From: an uncultured Rhodospirillales bacterium
Lineage (GTDB): Bacteria > Pseudomonadota > Alphaproteobacteria > ATCC43930 > CGMCC-115725
DNA: 64,000 nt
Assembly: GCA_903828515.1 (NCBI GenBank)
Contig: CAIKMD010000006.1
Coordinates: forward strand, 868,001 to 932,000
Reading direction: 5' to 3'
A program made the translations under genes and the position numbers. Positions 43,809 through 51,721 of the stretch are shown here, one piece after another. Below the pieces are notes generated by a model. The model worked only from the letters and a program-made list of their open reading frames with translations, ran no database searches and was not told the DNA's origin. Position 1 is the first letter of the stretch. Each line of letters opens with the position of its first letter.

Positions 43809-43834
43809 AGTTTATGCAGGTGCTGGGACGGAAA
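43809..43834 (+). repeat. Degenerate copy of the thyX 3' end
   Basis: Bases 43809-43834 match thyX 42941-42966 at 21 of 26 positions, including the uninterrupted block ATGCAGGTG. In one frame it reads KFMQVLGRK against ELMQVLGRQ in ThyX. The two copies flank the unknown gene and the higA gene. It carries no complete gene. Confidence 0.55.
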
Positions 43835-43948
43835 GTACGACTAGCCTATTTATAGTTGATTCGCTAAAATCCCCACATTTATAGGTTGAGTAATCAAGAT
43901 AAATAATGTGCCAAAGTCGGCCAATCTGATCGATGCTGGAGGGGGACA

Positions 43949-45931
43949 GTGATTGAAGATGAAACGCTAGAACTTTGTCTGCAGGTAAGGCAAAGCGTCA
44001 AAGATCTTTTCCACATAACGTATGACGGAACATACGAGTGGGAAAACGGAACCTATTTCTCACTTTATGTTCGTCCGTCAAAACGAGTCCGGGCAATTTT
44101 GTCCGTGGAACGCGAACTCCTGATACTCGGAAACGTATACGCGGATCAGCAAGCTCGAACAATCGCGTGCGCGCGCCAGATAATCAAAGATTCGAAAGGC
44201 AGGCTAGAGCCGCATTTATTTTTTATTGTTCACAAGGACCCTAGAGGTAACTCGAAACTCAAGAACTGGGGGCGTGAGTTTCATGTATCGGTAATACCAA
44301 TTTACGCGGGTACTGAGCAGCTCCCCACAGGACAGGATTTTGAAAGACTTCTGGCATACGAATTTTTTTCGCAAGACCCATTTGATGTAACGGGTCCGGT
44401 GGTTACCGACGCCCAATTTTTTGGTCGCCGCACCGAAGCGCAAGAGTTAGCACGGAAGTTACAGTCAGGCCAAATACGCGCTTGTTTTGGCATTCGTAAA
44501 ATTGGAAAGACATCGATCTTGCATAGAGTGTTGCAAGATATGGATGCAAATTTCGACGCAATCACGATTTTTATCGATTGTTCGCAGGACGGCATATTCC
44601 AGCTTCGTTCTCATAGTCTGTTGCTGTCGATCGCTCACACGATTGATGCCGCCATGAGAACGAAGGCAGCTACCCTAGAATTACTTCCTGCACCCGGAAA
44701 TATGACTCTCGAGGAAGCTTCGCGCGCGCTAATTGCTGGGGTGGAGCAGGTACGTAAGCCCTTAGTCATTATGTTTGATGAGGTAGATTATATAACCCCG
44801 GCAAGTCCTGTAGCGCCGCATTGGAAGAGCGATTTTATCGACTTTTGGCGGAATATGCGTGCCGCGTATCAAGCGGCAATGCGCACCGATCGTAAGCTCT
44901 CGATTGTAGTGTCCGGCGTCTCAAGTAAATGGTTCGCTGTCGAATCGATCGACGGAATTGAGAATGCTGCACTAGCGTTCGTTCCTGAAGAATATCTTAG
45001 CCCTTTGCCACGAGGGGCAGCTGTTGCGATGATTAGAAGTATGGGGCCTTTGGCCGGCCTCAACTTCGATGAGGCGTCTGCAGAGCGGGTCGCCTCAACA
45101 TGTAGTGATTTGCCATTTTGGATTCGGAAGGCGTGTGCATTCTTGCACGCAAGGATAGATGCCTCCGCTAGACCACTAAGACCGGTTGCTGCCGACGTGG
45201 CGTCTGCATTGTCCGATTTCATACGGGATGAAGGTGCGGCAATGGCGCAGGTGGCGCTACAGCATCTTTTCCGAGTTTATCCGGAACTGCGAGGAGCAGC
45301 CTTAGAAGCGCTGAACAATCAGTTCGGGAACATTAAACCTTCTGTGATGAGAGTGCTTTTTAAGTACGGCTTGGTAACGGCAGACGGCAAGAAAATTTCG
45401 GGAGAAATGGTGGAATCGGGTCTGCGCCTTGTATTCGAAGAAGGCGGGAATCTGGAAGCGGTGAGTCCTCCCGAAGTTGATGCAAATACGCAACAACGAC
45501 TGGCGCTAGAGATAAGTGAGTGGGCCGAAGAGTTGCAAACCATCGGACGCCGTAGAAATCTCATTGAGCGCAAACTTCGTGAGTTCGTAGCGAATTTTCT
45601 GCGCTTCTCGTCGCTTAATGCTCCGGACGGGCCCAGTGCAAAAGATCGAATTCTTGCCACTCTTCTTCCCAGGAGACGCGATGAAGTCGCAGGGTTGCCG
45701 TTAGATGAGTTGGTACAAAAACTATACTGGTTGGATTTGAAGGCGATCATTAGTCGCGAATGGAGTGTGTTTGGTCGCATATTTAATGATCGCGTCCGGA
45801 TGACTGAAAATTTTGATCTGATAAATGACCGACCTGACGCCCACGCTAAAAATATTGATTATGCCGATGTCGCGCTTTACCGGCGTACACTCGCGTGGTT
45901 TGAAGAAAAACTGCAACGCATTGATGCTTAA
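43949..45931 (+). CDS. P-loop ATPase of AAA/STAND type with unknown N-domain and possible HEPN-like end
   Basis: The 660-residue protein starts at GTG with GGAGGGGG before it. Residues 1-150 form an uncharacterised alpha/beta domain. FFGRRTEAQELARKL (157-171) opens an AAA_16-like ATPase with Walker A GIRKIGKTS (181-189), Walker B LVIMFDEVD (272-280), sensor-like VVSGVSS and the STAND-like TCSDLPFWI. Residues 530-660 are helical and end with NDRPDAH, a spacing close to but not equal to the HEPN RNxxxH motif. GC is low (25 of 60 bases at 44461-44520), suggesting recent transfer. It may be a single-gene defence ATPase; this is inference. Confidence 0.8.
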   Translation: MIEDETLELCLQVRQSVKDLFHITYDGTYEWENGTYFSLYVRPSKRVRAILSVERELLILGNVYADQQARTIACARQIIKDSKGRLEPHLFFIVHKDPRGNSKLKNWGREFHVSVIPIYAGTEQLPTGQDFERLLAYEFFSQDPFDVTGPVVTDAQFFGRRTEAQELARKLQSGQIRACFGIRKIGKTSILHRVLQDMDANFDAITIFIDCSQDGIFQLRSHSLLLSIAHTIDAAMRTKAATLELLPAPGNMTLEEASRALIAGVEQVRKPLVIMFDEVDYITPASPVAPHWKSDFIDFWRNMRAAYQAAMRTDRKLSIVVSGVSSKWFAVESIDGIENAALAFVPEEYLSPLPRGAAVAMIRSMGPLAGLNFDEASAERVASTCSDLPFWIRKACAFLHARIDASARPLRPVAADVASALSDFIRDEGAAMAQVALQHLFRVYPELRGAALEALNNQFGNIKPSVMRVLFKYGLVTADGKKISGEMVESGLRLVFEEGGNLEAVSPPEVDANTQQRLALEISEWAEELQTIGRRRNLIERKLREFVANFLRFSSLNAPDGPSAKDRILATLLPRRRDEVAGLPLDELVQKLYWLDLKAIISREWSVFGRIFNDRVRMTENFDLINDRPDAHAKNIDYADVALYRRTLAWFEEKLQRIDA

Positions 45932-45937
45932 CGCGAT

Positions 45938-45957
45938 CGATAGCGTTAACGCTATCG
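45938..45957. promoter_or_regulatory. Perfect 20-bp palindrome before the binding-protein gene
   Basis: CGATAGCGTTAACGCTATCG is fully self-complementary and ends exactly where the GGGGAGG ribosome-binding site of the next gene begins. It starts 7 bases after the ATPase stop. It could be an operator for a dimeric regulator, or an RNA hairpin that affects translation. Confidence 0.6.
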
Positions 45958-45968
45958 GGGAGGATCAC

Positions 45969-47162
45969 ATGTTCACCGTCCTGTCGCGCACCGCGACCGC
46001 TGCTTTTGCCGTCTCACTCGCACTCGCCGCCGCGCCCGCTCTCGCGGCCGACGACACCTACGACATGCACATCGTCATCCCGCTCACCGGCGGCGGGGCG
46101 TTTCTCGGCAAGGCCGAGCAGGATGCGATCAACGTTGCGGCCAAGGTCATCAACGAGGCCGGCGGCATTCACGGCAAGAAACTCACTCCGGTCTTTCACG
46201 ACGATCAGTCGAGCCCGCAGGTCGCGGTGCAATTGACCACCGACGTGATCGCGCTGCATCCGGCGGTGATGCTGGGCTCGACTGTCTCGCAGCTCTGCAA
46301 CGCGCAAGCGCCGCTCATCAAGGACGCGGGGCCGGTGATGTGGTGCTTCTCGCCGAGCATCCGCGCGGAGGTGGGCGGTTACGAATTCACCTCGCAGATC
46401 GACAGCCACGATCAGCAGCGCGCGCTGCTGACCTATTTCCGCGACAAGGGCTGGAAGCGCGTCGCGCTGATCACGACGTCGGATTCCTCGGGCCAGGATG
46501 CCGAGGCCAACGTCACGGCGATGATGAAGGAGCCCGACTTCAAGGATATGACGCTGGTGGCCGATGCGCATTTCGCGCCCGGCGACGTGACCGTCTCGGC
46601 GCAGATCGAGACGATCCGCGCCGGCAATCCGCAGGCGATCGTGAGCTGGGCGACCACCGCGGCCGGCGGCACCGTGTTTCGCGGCCTGAAACAGGCGGGT
46701 ATCGACCTGCCGACCGCGGCTTCGGGATCGAACCAGACCGTCCAGCAGATGACCGATTATGCCGCGTTCCTGCCGAGCCAGGTCTATTTCGGGGTCGGCG
46801 AATGGGCGGCCAACGGCGATCCGCGTCTGTCGGTCGCGCCGGAGGTGACGGCCCAGCAAAAGCTGTTCTTCGCCAGCATGAAGACGATCGGCGTTTACCC
46901 CGATAGCGGGTACGAGCTCGGCTGGGAGCCGATCCGGCTCGTCGCCGACGCCCTGAACAAGCTGCCGGCGGGGGCGGATGCCAAGGCTTTGCACGAATTC
47001 CTGATCAACTGGCAGGGCCATGTCGGCGCCGAGGGGCAATACGACTTCAAAAAGACCCCGCAACGCGGTTTGAACATCGATAACGCCATCGTCGTGCGCT
47101 GGGACGGGACCAAGAAGGAATGGCACCTGGTCAGTAATCTGCGTGGCAGTCCAATCGAGTAG
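45969..47162 (+). CDS. ABC transporter binding protein, branched-chain amino-acid (LivK) type
   Basis: From the ATG at 45969 the 397-residue protein has a signal peptide ending PALAADD. A type I periplasmic-binding fold follows: MHIVIPLTGGGAFLGKAEQD, VINEAGGIHGKKL, VMLGSTVSQLCNAQAPLI and RVALITTSDSSGQD. Members bind amino acids, amides or aromatic acids for Liv-type importers. No permease or ATPase gene is adjacent. High GC shows that the accessory region ends before it. Confidence 0.87.
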   Translation: MFTVLSRTATAAFAVSLALAAAPALAADDTYDMHIVIPLTGGGAFLGKAEQDAINVAAKVINEAGGIHGKKLTPVFHDDQSSPQVAVQLTTDVIALHPAVMLGSTVSQLCNAQAPLIKDAGPVMWCFSPSIRAEVGGYEFTSQIDSHDQQRALLTYFRDKGWKRVALITTSDSSGQDAEANVTAMMKEPDFKDMTLVADAHFAPGDVTVSAQIETIRAGNPQAIVSWATTAAGGTVFRGLKQAGIDLPTAASGSNQTVQQMTDYAAFLPSQVYFGVGEWAANGDPRLSVAPEVTAQQKLFFASMKTIGVYPDSGYELGWEPIRLVADALNKLPAGADAKALHEFLINWQGHVGAEGQYDFKKTPQRGLNIDNAIVVRWDGTKKEWHLVSNLRGSPIE

Positions 47163-47291
47163 CGGGGGGAGGGCCACTTGTGAATGGCCCCCCAATCCGC
47201 CATATAGAGGGTAATCAGTTTCTGCTTCGGCACTTGCCGACCGCCGCTTCGGGCGCTTCTTCAAGATTCCATGAGGCCGACAACTGCATCA

Positions 47292-47310
47292 CCTCGCGCG
47301 TCGCGCGAGG
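47292..47310 (+). promoter_or_regulatory. Hairpin in the cspA leader
   Basis: CCTCGCGC (47292-47299) pairs perfectly with GCGCGAGG (47303-47310) around a 3-base loop, 26 bases before the cspA start. It may be a temperature- or RNase-sensitive leader structure; no thermosensor is proven. Confidence 0.4.
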
Positions 47311-47336
47311 TGCGTTTCACGTTTACGGAGGCCTTC

Positions 47337-47543
47337 ATGGCTACGGGTACTGTTAAGTGGTTCAACGCTCAAAAGGGTTACGGCTTCATCCAGCCGGACA
47401 CGGGCGGCAAAGACGTTTTCGTTCATATTTCCGCCGTCGAGCGGGCCGGCCTCGGCTCCCTCAATGAGGGCCAGAAGGTGACCTACGACATCGCGCGCGA
47501 TCGCGGCAAGGAAGCCGCCGCGAATCTTCAGCTCTCGGGCTGA
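47337..47543 (+). CDS. cspA: Cold-shock domain protein
   Basis: The 68-residue protein begins ATGTVKWFNAQKGYGFIQPD and has KDVFVHISAVERAG, the RNP1 and RNP2 motifs of cold-shock domains. It binds single-stranded RNA and DNA. GGAGG precedes the ATG at 47337. A strong terminator follows, so it is a single-gene unit with a structured leader. The gene symbol is by family, since genomes have several paralogues. Confidence 0.93.
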   Translation: MATGTVKWFNAQKGYGFIQPDTGGKDVFVHISAVERAGLGSLNEGQKVTYDIARDRGKEAAANLQLSG

Positions 47544-47558
47544 CGACAGCATTGGGCG

Positions 47559-47600
47559 TCGGCCCGGCGGCAACCCCGTCGGGCCGAGGCTTTTTTCTTT
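47559..47600 (+). terminator. Intrinsic terminator after cspA
   Basis: A 12-bp stem, TCGGCCCGGCGG (47559-47570) with CCGTCGGGCCGA (47576-47587), contains one G-T pair, has a 5-base loop, and is followed by GGCTTTTTTCTTT. Confidence 0.88.
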
Positions 47601-47625
47601 AAGCGATTTTTTTTAGGGAGCTTTC

Positions 47626-47829
47626 ATGCAGGTCTTCGTCCGCGACAACGATGTCGGCGCCGCCTTGCGCGTGCTCAAGAAGAAGCTCCAGCGCGAGGGC
47701 ACGTTTCGCGAAATGAAGCGCCGGCGTTCGTTCGAAAAGCCGTCGGAACGCCGCACTCGCGAAAAGGCCGAAGCGGTTCGCCGTCATCGCAAGGCGATGA
47801 GGAAGCGTCTCGAGCGCGAGGGTTACTAG
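47626..47829 (+). CDS. rpsU: 30S ribosomal protein S21
   Basis: The 67-residue basic protein starts [21 protein letters not shown] and continues [19 protein letters not shown], the S21 signature, with an arginine-rich C-terminus. S21 helps the 30S subunit bind mRNA. It lies 26 bases after the cspA terminator and may also be reached by read-through. A short conserved gene follows after 3 bases. Confidence 0.94.
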   Translation: MQVFVRDNDVGAALRVLKKKLQREGTFREMKRRRSFEKPSERRTREKAEAVRRHRKAMRKRLEREGY

Positions 47830-47832
47830 TCC

Positions 47833-48033
47833 ATGGCCCTCATGCACAAATTCAAGACCGGCCAGCGCGTCACGCTCGCGGCCCCGGCGCGCATCGGCGC
47901 CGATCGCCCGGAAACCTTCGAAGTGATCCGCCTGCTGCCCGAAGAGCGCGGCATCCATCACTATCGTCTGAAGTCCGCCGTCGACGGCCATGAGCGCGTC
48001 GCGAGCGAAGGCGAACTGGTCAAGTTCGGCTGA
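47833..48033 (+). CDS. Small conserved hypothetical protein
   Basis: The 66-residue protein reads FKTGQRVTLAAPARI, FEVIRLLPEERGIHHYRLKS and HERVASEGELVKF. This suggests a small all-beta fold like an SH3 or DUF-type barrel; related short proteins occur after rpsU in alphaproteobacteria. The start is 3 bases after the rpsU stop, so it is cotranscribed. Function unknown, with a possible ribosome or RNA contact. Confidence 0.75.
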   Translation: MALMHKFKTGQRVTLAAPARIGADRPETFEVIRLLPEERGIHHYRLKSAVDGHERVASEGELVKFG

Positions 48034-48103
48034 GCCGGGCTTCGTTCTAAAGCGCTGTACGCTTCAATCTGATCGCCAGACCGTTAGCGGTTTGGATAAG
48101 CGC

Positions 48104-48190
48104 CGTGCGCCCTTCGACAAGCTCAGGGTGAGGCGATTTTCTTAATGCCCTCGAAAATTTATCCTCAGCCTGAGCCTGTCGAAGGCCGCA
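48104..48190. repeat. Palindromic repeat TTCGACAGGCTCAGGGTGAGG, copy 2
   Basis: The arms CTTCGACAAGCTCAGGGTGAGG and CCTCAGCCTGAGCCTGTCGAAGG match copy 1 at 41033-41115 with few changes. The centre CTTAATGCCCTCGAAAAT is also related. It lies between convergent genes. Confidence 0.85.
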
Positions 48191-48226
48191 CAATGTTGAT
48201 GCAGCCACTCTTATGAGGCGGTCGCG

Positions 48227-48862
48227 TTAGGGCGCGTAGCCCTTGAGGAAGAGGTCGACCGCAGCGGTGACCGTCTTGTCCAGTGCCGCCTGCAAATCGT
48301 CCCCACTATCGAGCCCCAGCAGGCCGCGCAGATAGATGTCGTCGCGCAGCAGCGCGAAGAACTGATTGGCCGCGCGGTTGGTGTCGGGGATCGCGAGCTT
48401 GCCGGTGGCGCAGACGCGGTCGAGATAGCCGGTGAGGGCGAGGCGCGACGCGTTGGGCCCGTTCTCGAAAAAGATCTGCGCAATTTCCGGGAAGCGCATC
48501 GCTTCGGCGATGACGATGCGCTGCATCGCGCCCTTCTCGGCCAGCAGGCCGATATAGGAGCGGCCGAGTTCGAGCAGGACGCCGCGCGCGTCGTCGGCCG
48601 GGCGGTCGCTGAGTTCGCTTTTGACCCAGCTCATCGCGCAATCCGCCCGCATCATGCCGGCGAAGAGTTCGGCCTTGTCGGCGAAGTGGGAATAAATGGT
48701 GGCCTTGGACACGCCGGCGCGCTTGGCGATTTCGTCCATGCTGACCGAGCCGAAGCCGCGGCTCAGGAACAGCTCGTAGGCTGCCCGCTCGATCGCCTCG
48801 AATTTGGGCGAGCGCGCAACCTCGGTGGGTCGTTCTTTCGTCTCGGTTTCCATGCCCAGCAT
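48227..48862 (-). CDS. TetR-family repressor of the efflux operon
   Basis: The 211-residue protein has the N-terminal helix-turn-helix AIERAAYELFLSRGFGSVSMDEIAKRAGVSKAT split over residues 21-53. The C-terminal domain has GVLLELGRSYIGLL and FFENGPNASRLALTGYLDRV. This is the AcrR/AefR-like type. It is divergent from an emrAB-like operon with two matching operators in the gap, so it very probably represses that operon and itself. ATG at 48853 is an alternative start. Confidence 0.88.
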   Translation of the reverse strand: MLGMETETKERPTEVARSPKFEAIERAAYELFLSRGFGSVSMDEIAKRAGVSKATIYSHFADKAELFAGMMRADCAMSWVKSELSDRPADDARGVLLELGRSYIGLLAEKGAMQRIVIAEAMRFPEIAQIFFENGPNASRLALTGYLDRVCATGKLAIPDTNRAANQFFALLRDDIYLRGLLGLDSGDDLQAALDKTVTAAVDLFLKGYAP

Positions 48863-48919
48863 CCCGTGCCGTTTTCGTTCTCAACTCAAGATAGCATTCC
48901 GGCGGCGGATTTCCAGACT

Positions 48920-48938
48920 AAACTGAACGGTTCAGTTT
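48920..48938. promoter_or_regulatory. TetR operator 1
   Basis: AAACTGAACGGTTCAGTTT is a perfect odd palindrome centred at 48929, just upstream of the -35 box of the efflux promoter. The same core recurs at 48973-48989. Confidence 0.75.
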
Positions 48939-48942
48939 TCTC

Positions 48943-48971
48943 TTGACGGGCATCCCGCAGCGCACCATATT
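48943..48971 (+). promoter_or_regulatory. Promoter of the efflux operon
   Basis: TTGACG (48943-48948) and CATATT (48966-48971) are 17 bases apart. It lies between the two operator palindromes, so repressor binding would block RNA polymerase. Confidence 0.7.
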
Positions 48972-48972
48972 G

Positions 48973-48989
48973 AACTGAACCGTCCAGTT
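48973..48989. promoter_or_regulatory. TetR operator 2
   Basis: AACTGAACCGTCCAGTT differs at one position from the reverse complement of the 17-bp core of operator 1. It covers the expected transcription start near 48978. Confidence 0.7.
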
Positions 48990-49018
48990 TAGTTTTCTTA
49001 AGGTTTGCGAGGCCGCCC

Positions 49019-50104
49019 ATGTCCAAGAAGCTTCTGATTGCCGGCGTTGCCGCTGTCGCCATTCTCGCCGGAGGCGGTTTCGGCCTCCATTGGTGGAGCG
49101 TCGGCCGGTTCATCGAAACGACCGACAACGCCACGGTGGAAAGCGACATCTCGATCGTCAGCCCGAAAGTGGTGGGTTACGTCCGTGAGGTCCGGGTCGA
49201 TCACAACCAGCCGGTTCATGCCGGCGACGTGGTGGCGGTTCTCGACGATCGCGATTTCATCGCCCGGGTCGCCCAGGCGCAGGCCGCGCTCGACGCGCAG
49301 CGCTCGGCGATCGACACCATCGACAGCCAGGTTCTTCAGCAGCAGGCGATGATCGCCCAGGCGGACTCCACGGTGGCGAGCGCGCAGGCCGATCTGGCGC
49401 TGACGCAGCGCACGCTCGGCCGCGACCGCAGCCTTCAGACGACCGGCGTGGTGTCGAGCCAGACGCTCGACGGCACGATCGCGAACGATCGCAAGGCGAG
49501 TGCCGCGCTGACCCGCGCCAATGCCGGCGTCGCCGCCGAACACAGCAAGCTTCCGGTTCTCGCCGCGCAACGCGCGACGGCCGTGGCCCAACTCGCGCAG
49601 CTTCAGGCCGCGCTCGATCTCGCGCGGATCGATCTCGACAACACGGTGATCCGCGCGCCGATCGACGGCGTGGTCGGCAATCGCAGTGTCGAGGTCGGGC
49701 AACTCGTGCGGGTCGGCGGGCCGCTCCTGTCGGTGGTGCCGCTGCGCTCCGTCTATATCGTCGCCAATTTCAAGGAGACGCAGATCGCGTCGATGCATGC
49801 CGGCCAATCGGTGACCATCGCGGTCGATGCGTTTCCCGGCCACCCGGTGATCGGGCGGGTCGACAGTTTCGCGCCGGCCAGTGGTTCGGAGTTCAGCCTG
49901 CTGCCGCCCGAGAACGCGACCGGCAATTTCACCAAGATCGTTCAGCGCGTTCCCGTGCGCATCACCCTGGCGAAGGACGAGCCGCTGCTCGGCCGGTTGC
50001 GGCCGGGCCTCTCGGTCGAGGCATCGGTCGATACCCGCACCGGTACGCCGGTGCTCGGCCTCGTCGGCGCGGCGCAGGCCGCCGAACCGTCACAATCGGA
50101 GTAA
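49019..50104 (+). CDS. HlyD/EmrA-type periplasmic adaptor
   Basis: The 361-residue protein has one N-terminal membrane helix (LIAGVAAVAILAGGGFG). The barrel-sandwich half-motifs are ETTDNATVESDISIVSPKV and DNTVIRAPIDGVVGNRSVEVG, with a long coiled coil between them (residues 80-200). It joins an MFS pump to an outer-membrane channel in drug export. It is followed after 5 bases by the pump gene. No outer-membrane channel gene is in the window. Confidence 0.92.
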   Translation: MSKKLLIAGVAAVAILAGGGFGLHWWSVGRFIETTDNATVESDISIVSPKVVGYVREVRVDHNQPVHAGDVVAVLDDRDFIARVAQAQAALDAQRSAIDTIDSQVLQQQAMIAQADSTVASAQADLALTQRTLGRDRSLQTTGVVSSQTLDGTIANDRKASAALTRANAGVAAEHSKLPVLAAQRATAVAQLAQLQAALDLARIDLDNTVIRAPIDGVVGNRSVEVGQLVRVGGPLLSVVPLRSVYIVANFKETQIASMHAGQSVTIAVDAFPGHPVIGRVDSFAPASGSEFSLLPPENATGNFTKIVQRVPVRITLAKDEPLLGRLRPGLSVEASVDTRTGTPVLGLVGAAQAAEPSQSE

Positions 50105-50109
50105 CGGCG

Positions 50110-51714
50110 GTGGACGGTTCGACCGCGACGATCGACGCCGATCTCACCAAGGCGCCGCCGGCCTGGTCGCCGGCTCCGGTGCGCGCGTTGAACTTCCGCG
50201 TCTGGTTCAGTTACGCGGTCACGCTGGTCGGCATGTTCATGGCGCTGCTCGATGTGCAGATCGTCTCGAGCAGCCTCGCCGAACTGCAGGCCGGTCTCTC
50301 GGCCAGCCCCGACGAAATCGGCTGGGTGCAGACCTCGTACCTGATGGCCGAAGTCGTGATGATCCCGCTCTCGGGTTATCTCTCGCGCATGATGGGCACG
50401 CGGCTGTTGTTCACGCTGTCGGCGCTCGGCTTCACCCTGATGAGTCTCGCGTGCGCGCAAAGCGAGAGCCTTGGCTCGATGATCCTGTTTCGTGCCGCGC
50501 AGGGGTTTCTCGGCGGCGCGATGATCCCGACGGTGTTCTCGGTCGCCTTCGGCTTGTTCCCGGCGGAGAAGCGCGCGCTGGTCAGCACGCTCGCCGGGCT
50601 GGTCGCGACGATGGCGCCGACGCTCGGGCCGACCATCGGCGGCTATCTGACCCAGACGCTCGACTGGCATTGGCTGTTCCTCATCAATGTCGGACCCGGC
50701 CTGGCGGTCGCGCTGGCGGCGTGGCTCGCGATCGATTTCGACCGGCCGAACTGGTCGCTGCTGCGCGGCTTCGATATCGCCGGCTTCGTGCTGATGGCCG
50801 GGTTTCTCGGGCCGCTCGAATATGTCCTCGAAGAGGGGCCGCGCTACGATTGGCTCAGCGACGGGACGGTGCTGATCGCTGCCGTGATCGGCGTGACCTG
50901 CGGCATCGGCTTCTTCTGGCGGGTGTTCACCGCGCGCGAGCCGATCGTCGATCTGCGCAGTTTCACCGATCGCAATTTCGCAGTCGGCACGCTCTATAGC
51001 TTCGTCATCGGCATCGGGTTGTACGGCGCGATCTATCTGGTGCCGGCTTATCTCGCGCGGGTGAAAGGCTTCAACAGCCTCGAGATCGGCGAGATGATGG
51101 CGATCACCGGCATCTTCCAGTTCATCTCGGCGCCGATCGCCGGCGCGCTGGCGAAAAAGGTCGATCCGCGCCTGATGCTGGGCGCCGGCTTCGTCATGTT
51201 CGCCGTCGCGGTCTATATCAACGCCGGGCTCACCGTCGATTGGAGCTACCGCGAATTCTTCCTGCCTCAGGCGCTGCGCGGCTTCTCGATCATGCTGTGC
51301 TTCGTGCCGATCAATACGCTGGCCTTGGGTACCTTGCCGCTATCGAAGCTCAAGAACGCGAGCGGACTCTATAATCTCTCGCGCAATCTCGGCGGCGCGA
51401 TCGGTCTCGCGCTGATCAACACGATGCTGATCGACCGCATGCAGTTCCATTGGAACCGGCTGGCCGAAGGGATGCGGCTGTCGCGCGCGCCGGTCGACGA
51501 TTTCATCACCAACATGACGGCCAAGCTCGGCGACACCGCGGTCGGCGATCCGACGCTGGCGGCGACCAAGCGGCTGGCGGGGCTCGTCGCCCGCGAGGCG
51601 ATGGTGTTGAGCTTCGCCGATTGCCTGCTGGCGATCGCCGCCGCGTTCATCCTCGCGTTGCTGCTCTTGCCGCTGGTGCGCAAGCCGGGCCAGACCGCCG
51701 CGGGCGGGCACTGA
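50110..51714 (+). CDS. DHA2-family MFS drug exporter (EmrB-like)
   Basis: The 534-residue protein starts at GTG and has about 14 hydrophobic segments. MFS/DHA2 motifs include LLDVQIVSSSLAELQAG (motif D1) with PDEIGWVQTSYLMAEVVMIPL, and FLGGAMIPTVFSVAFGLFP. It exports hydrophobic compounds using the proton gradient, together with the adaptor encoded upstream. The divergent TetR repressor probably senses the substrate. Confidence 0.92.
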   Translation: MDGSTATIDADLTKAPPAWSPAPVRALNFRVWFSYAVTLVGMFMALLDVQIVSSSLAELQAGLSASPDEIGWVQTSYLMAEVVMIPLSGYLSRMMGTRLLFTLSALGFTLMSLACAQSESLGSMILFRAAQGFLGGAMIPTVFSVAFGLFPAEKRALVSTLAGLVATMAPTLGPTIGGYLTQTLDWHWLFLINVGPGLAVALAAWLAIDFDRPNWSLLRGFDIAGFVLMAGFLGPLEYVLEEGPRYDWLSDGTVLIAAVIGVTCGIGFFWRVFTAREPIVDLRSFTDRNFAVGTLYSFVIGIGLYGAIYLVPAYLARVKGFNSLEIGEMMAITGIFQFISAPIAGALAKKVDPRLMLGAGFVMFAVAVYINAGLTVDWSYREFFLPQALRGFSIMLCFVPINTLALGTLPLSKLKNASGLYNLSRNLGGAIGLALINTMLIDRMQFHWNRLAEGMRLSRAPVDDFITNMTAKLGDTAVGDPTLAATKRLAGLVAREAMVLSFADCLLAIAAAFILALLLLPLVRKPGQTAAGGH

Positions 51715-51721
51715 GCGAGTT

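Noticed and set aside
43678-43884. 68-codon plus-strand frame between higA and the ATPase gene
   Set aside because: It overlaps the higA start, lacks a good ribosome-binding site, and its end is the degenerate thyX copy read in another frame.
43949-45931. Naming the ATPase as a known Avs, KAP or Swt1 protein
   Set aside because: The motifs support only a P-loop ATPase with STAND/AAA features. Neither terminal domain could be matched to a known family by eye.
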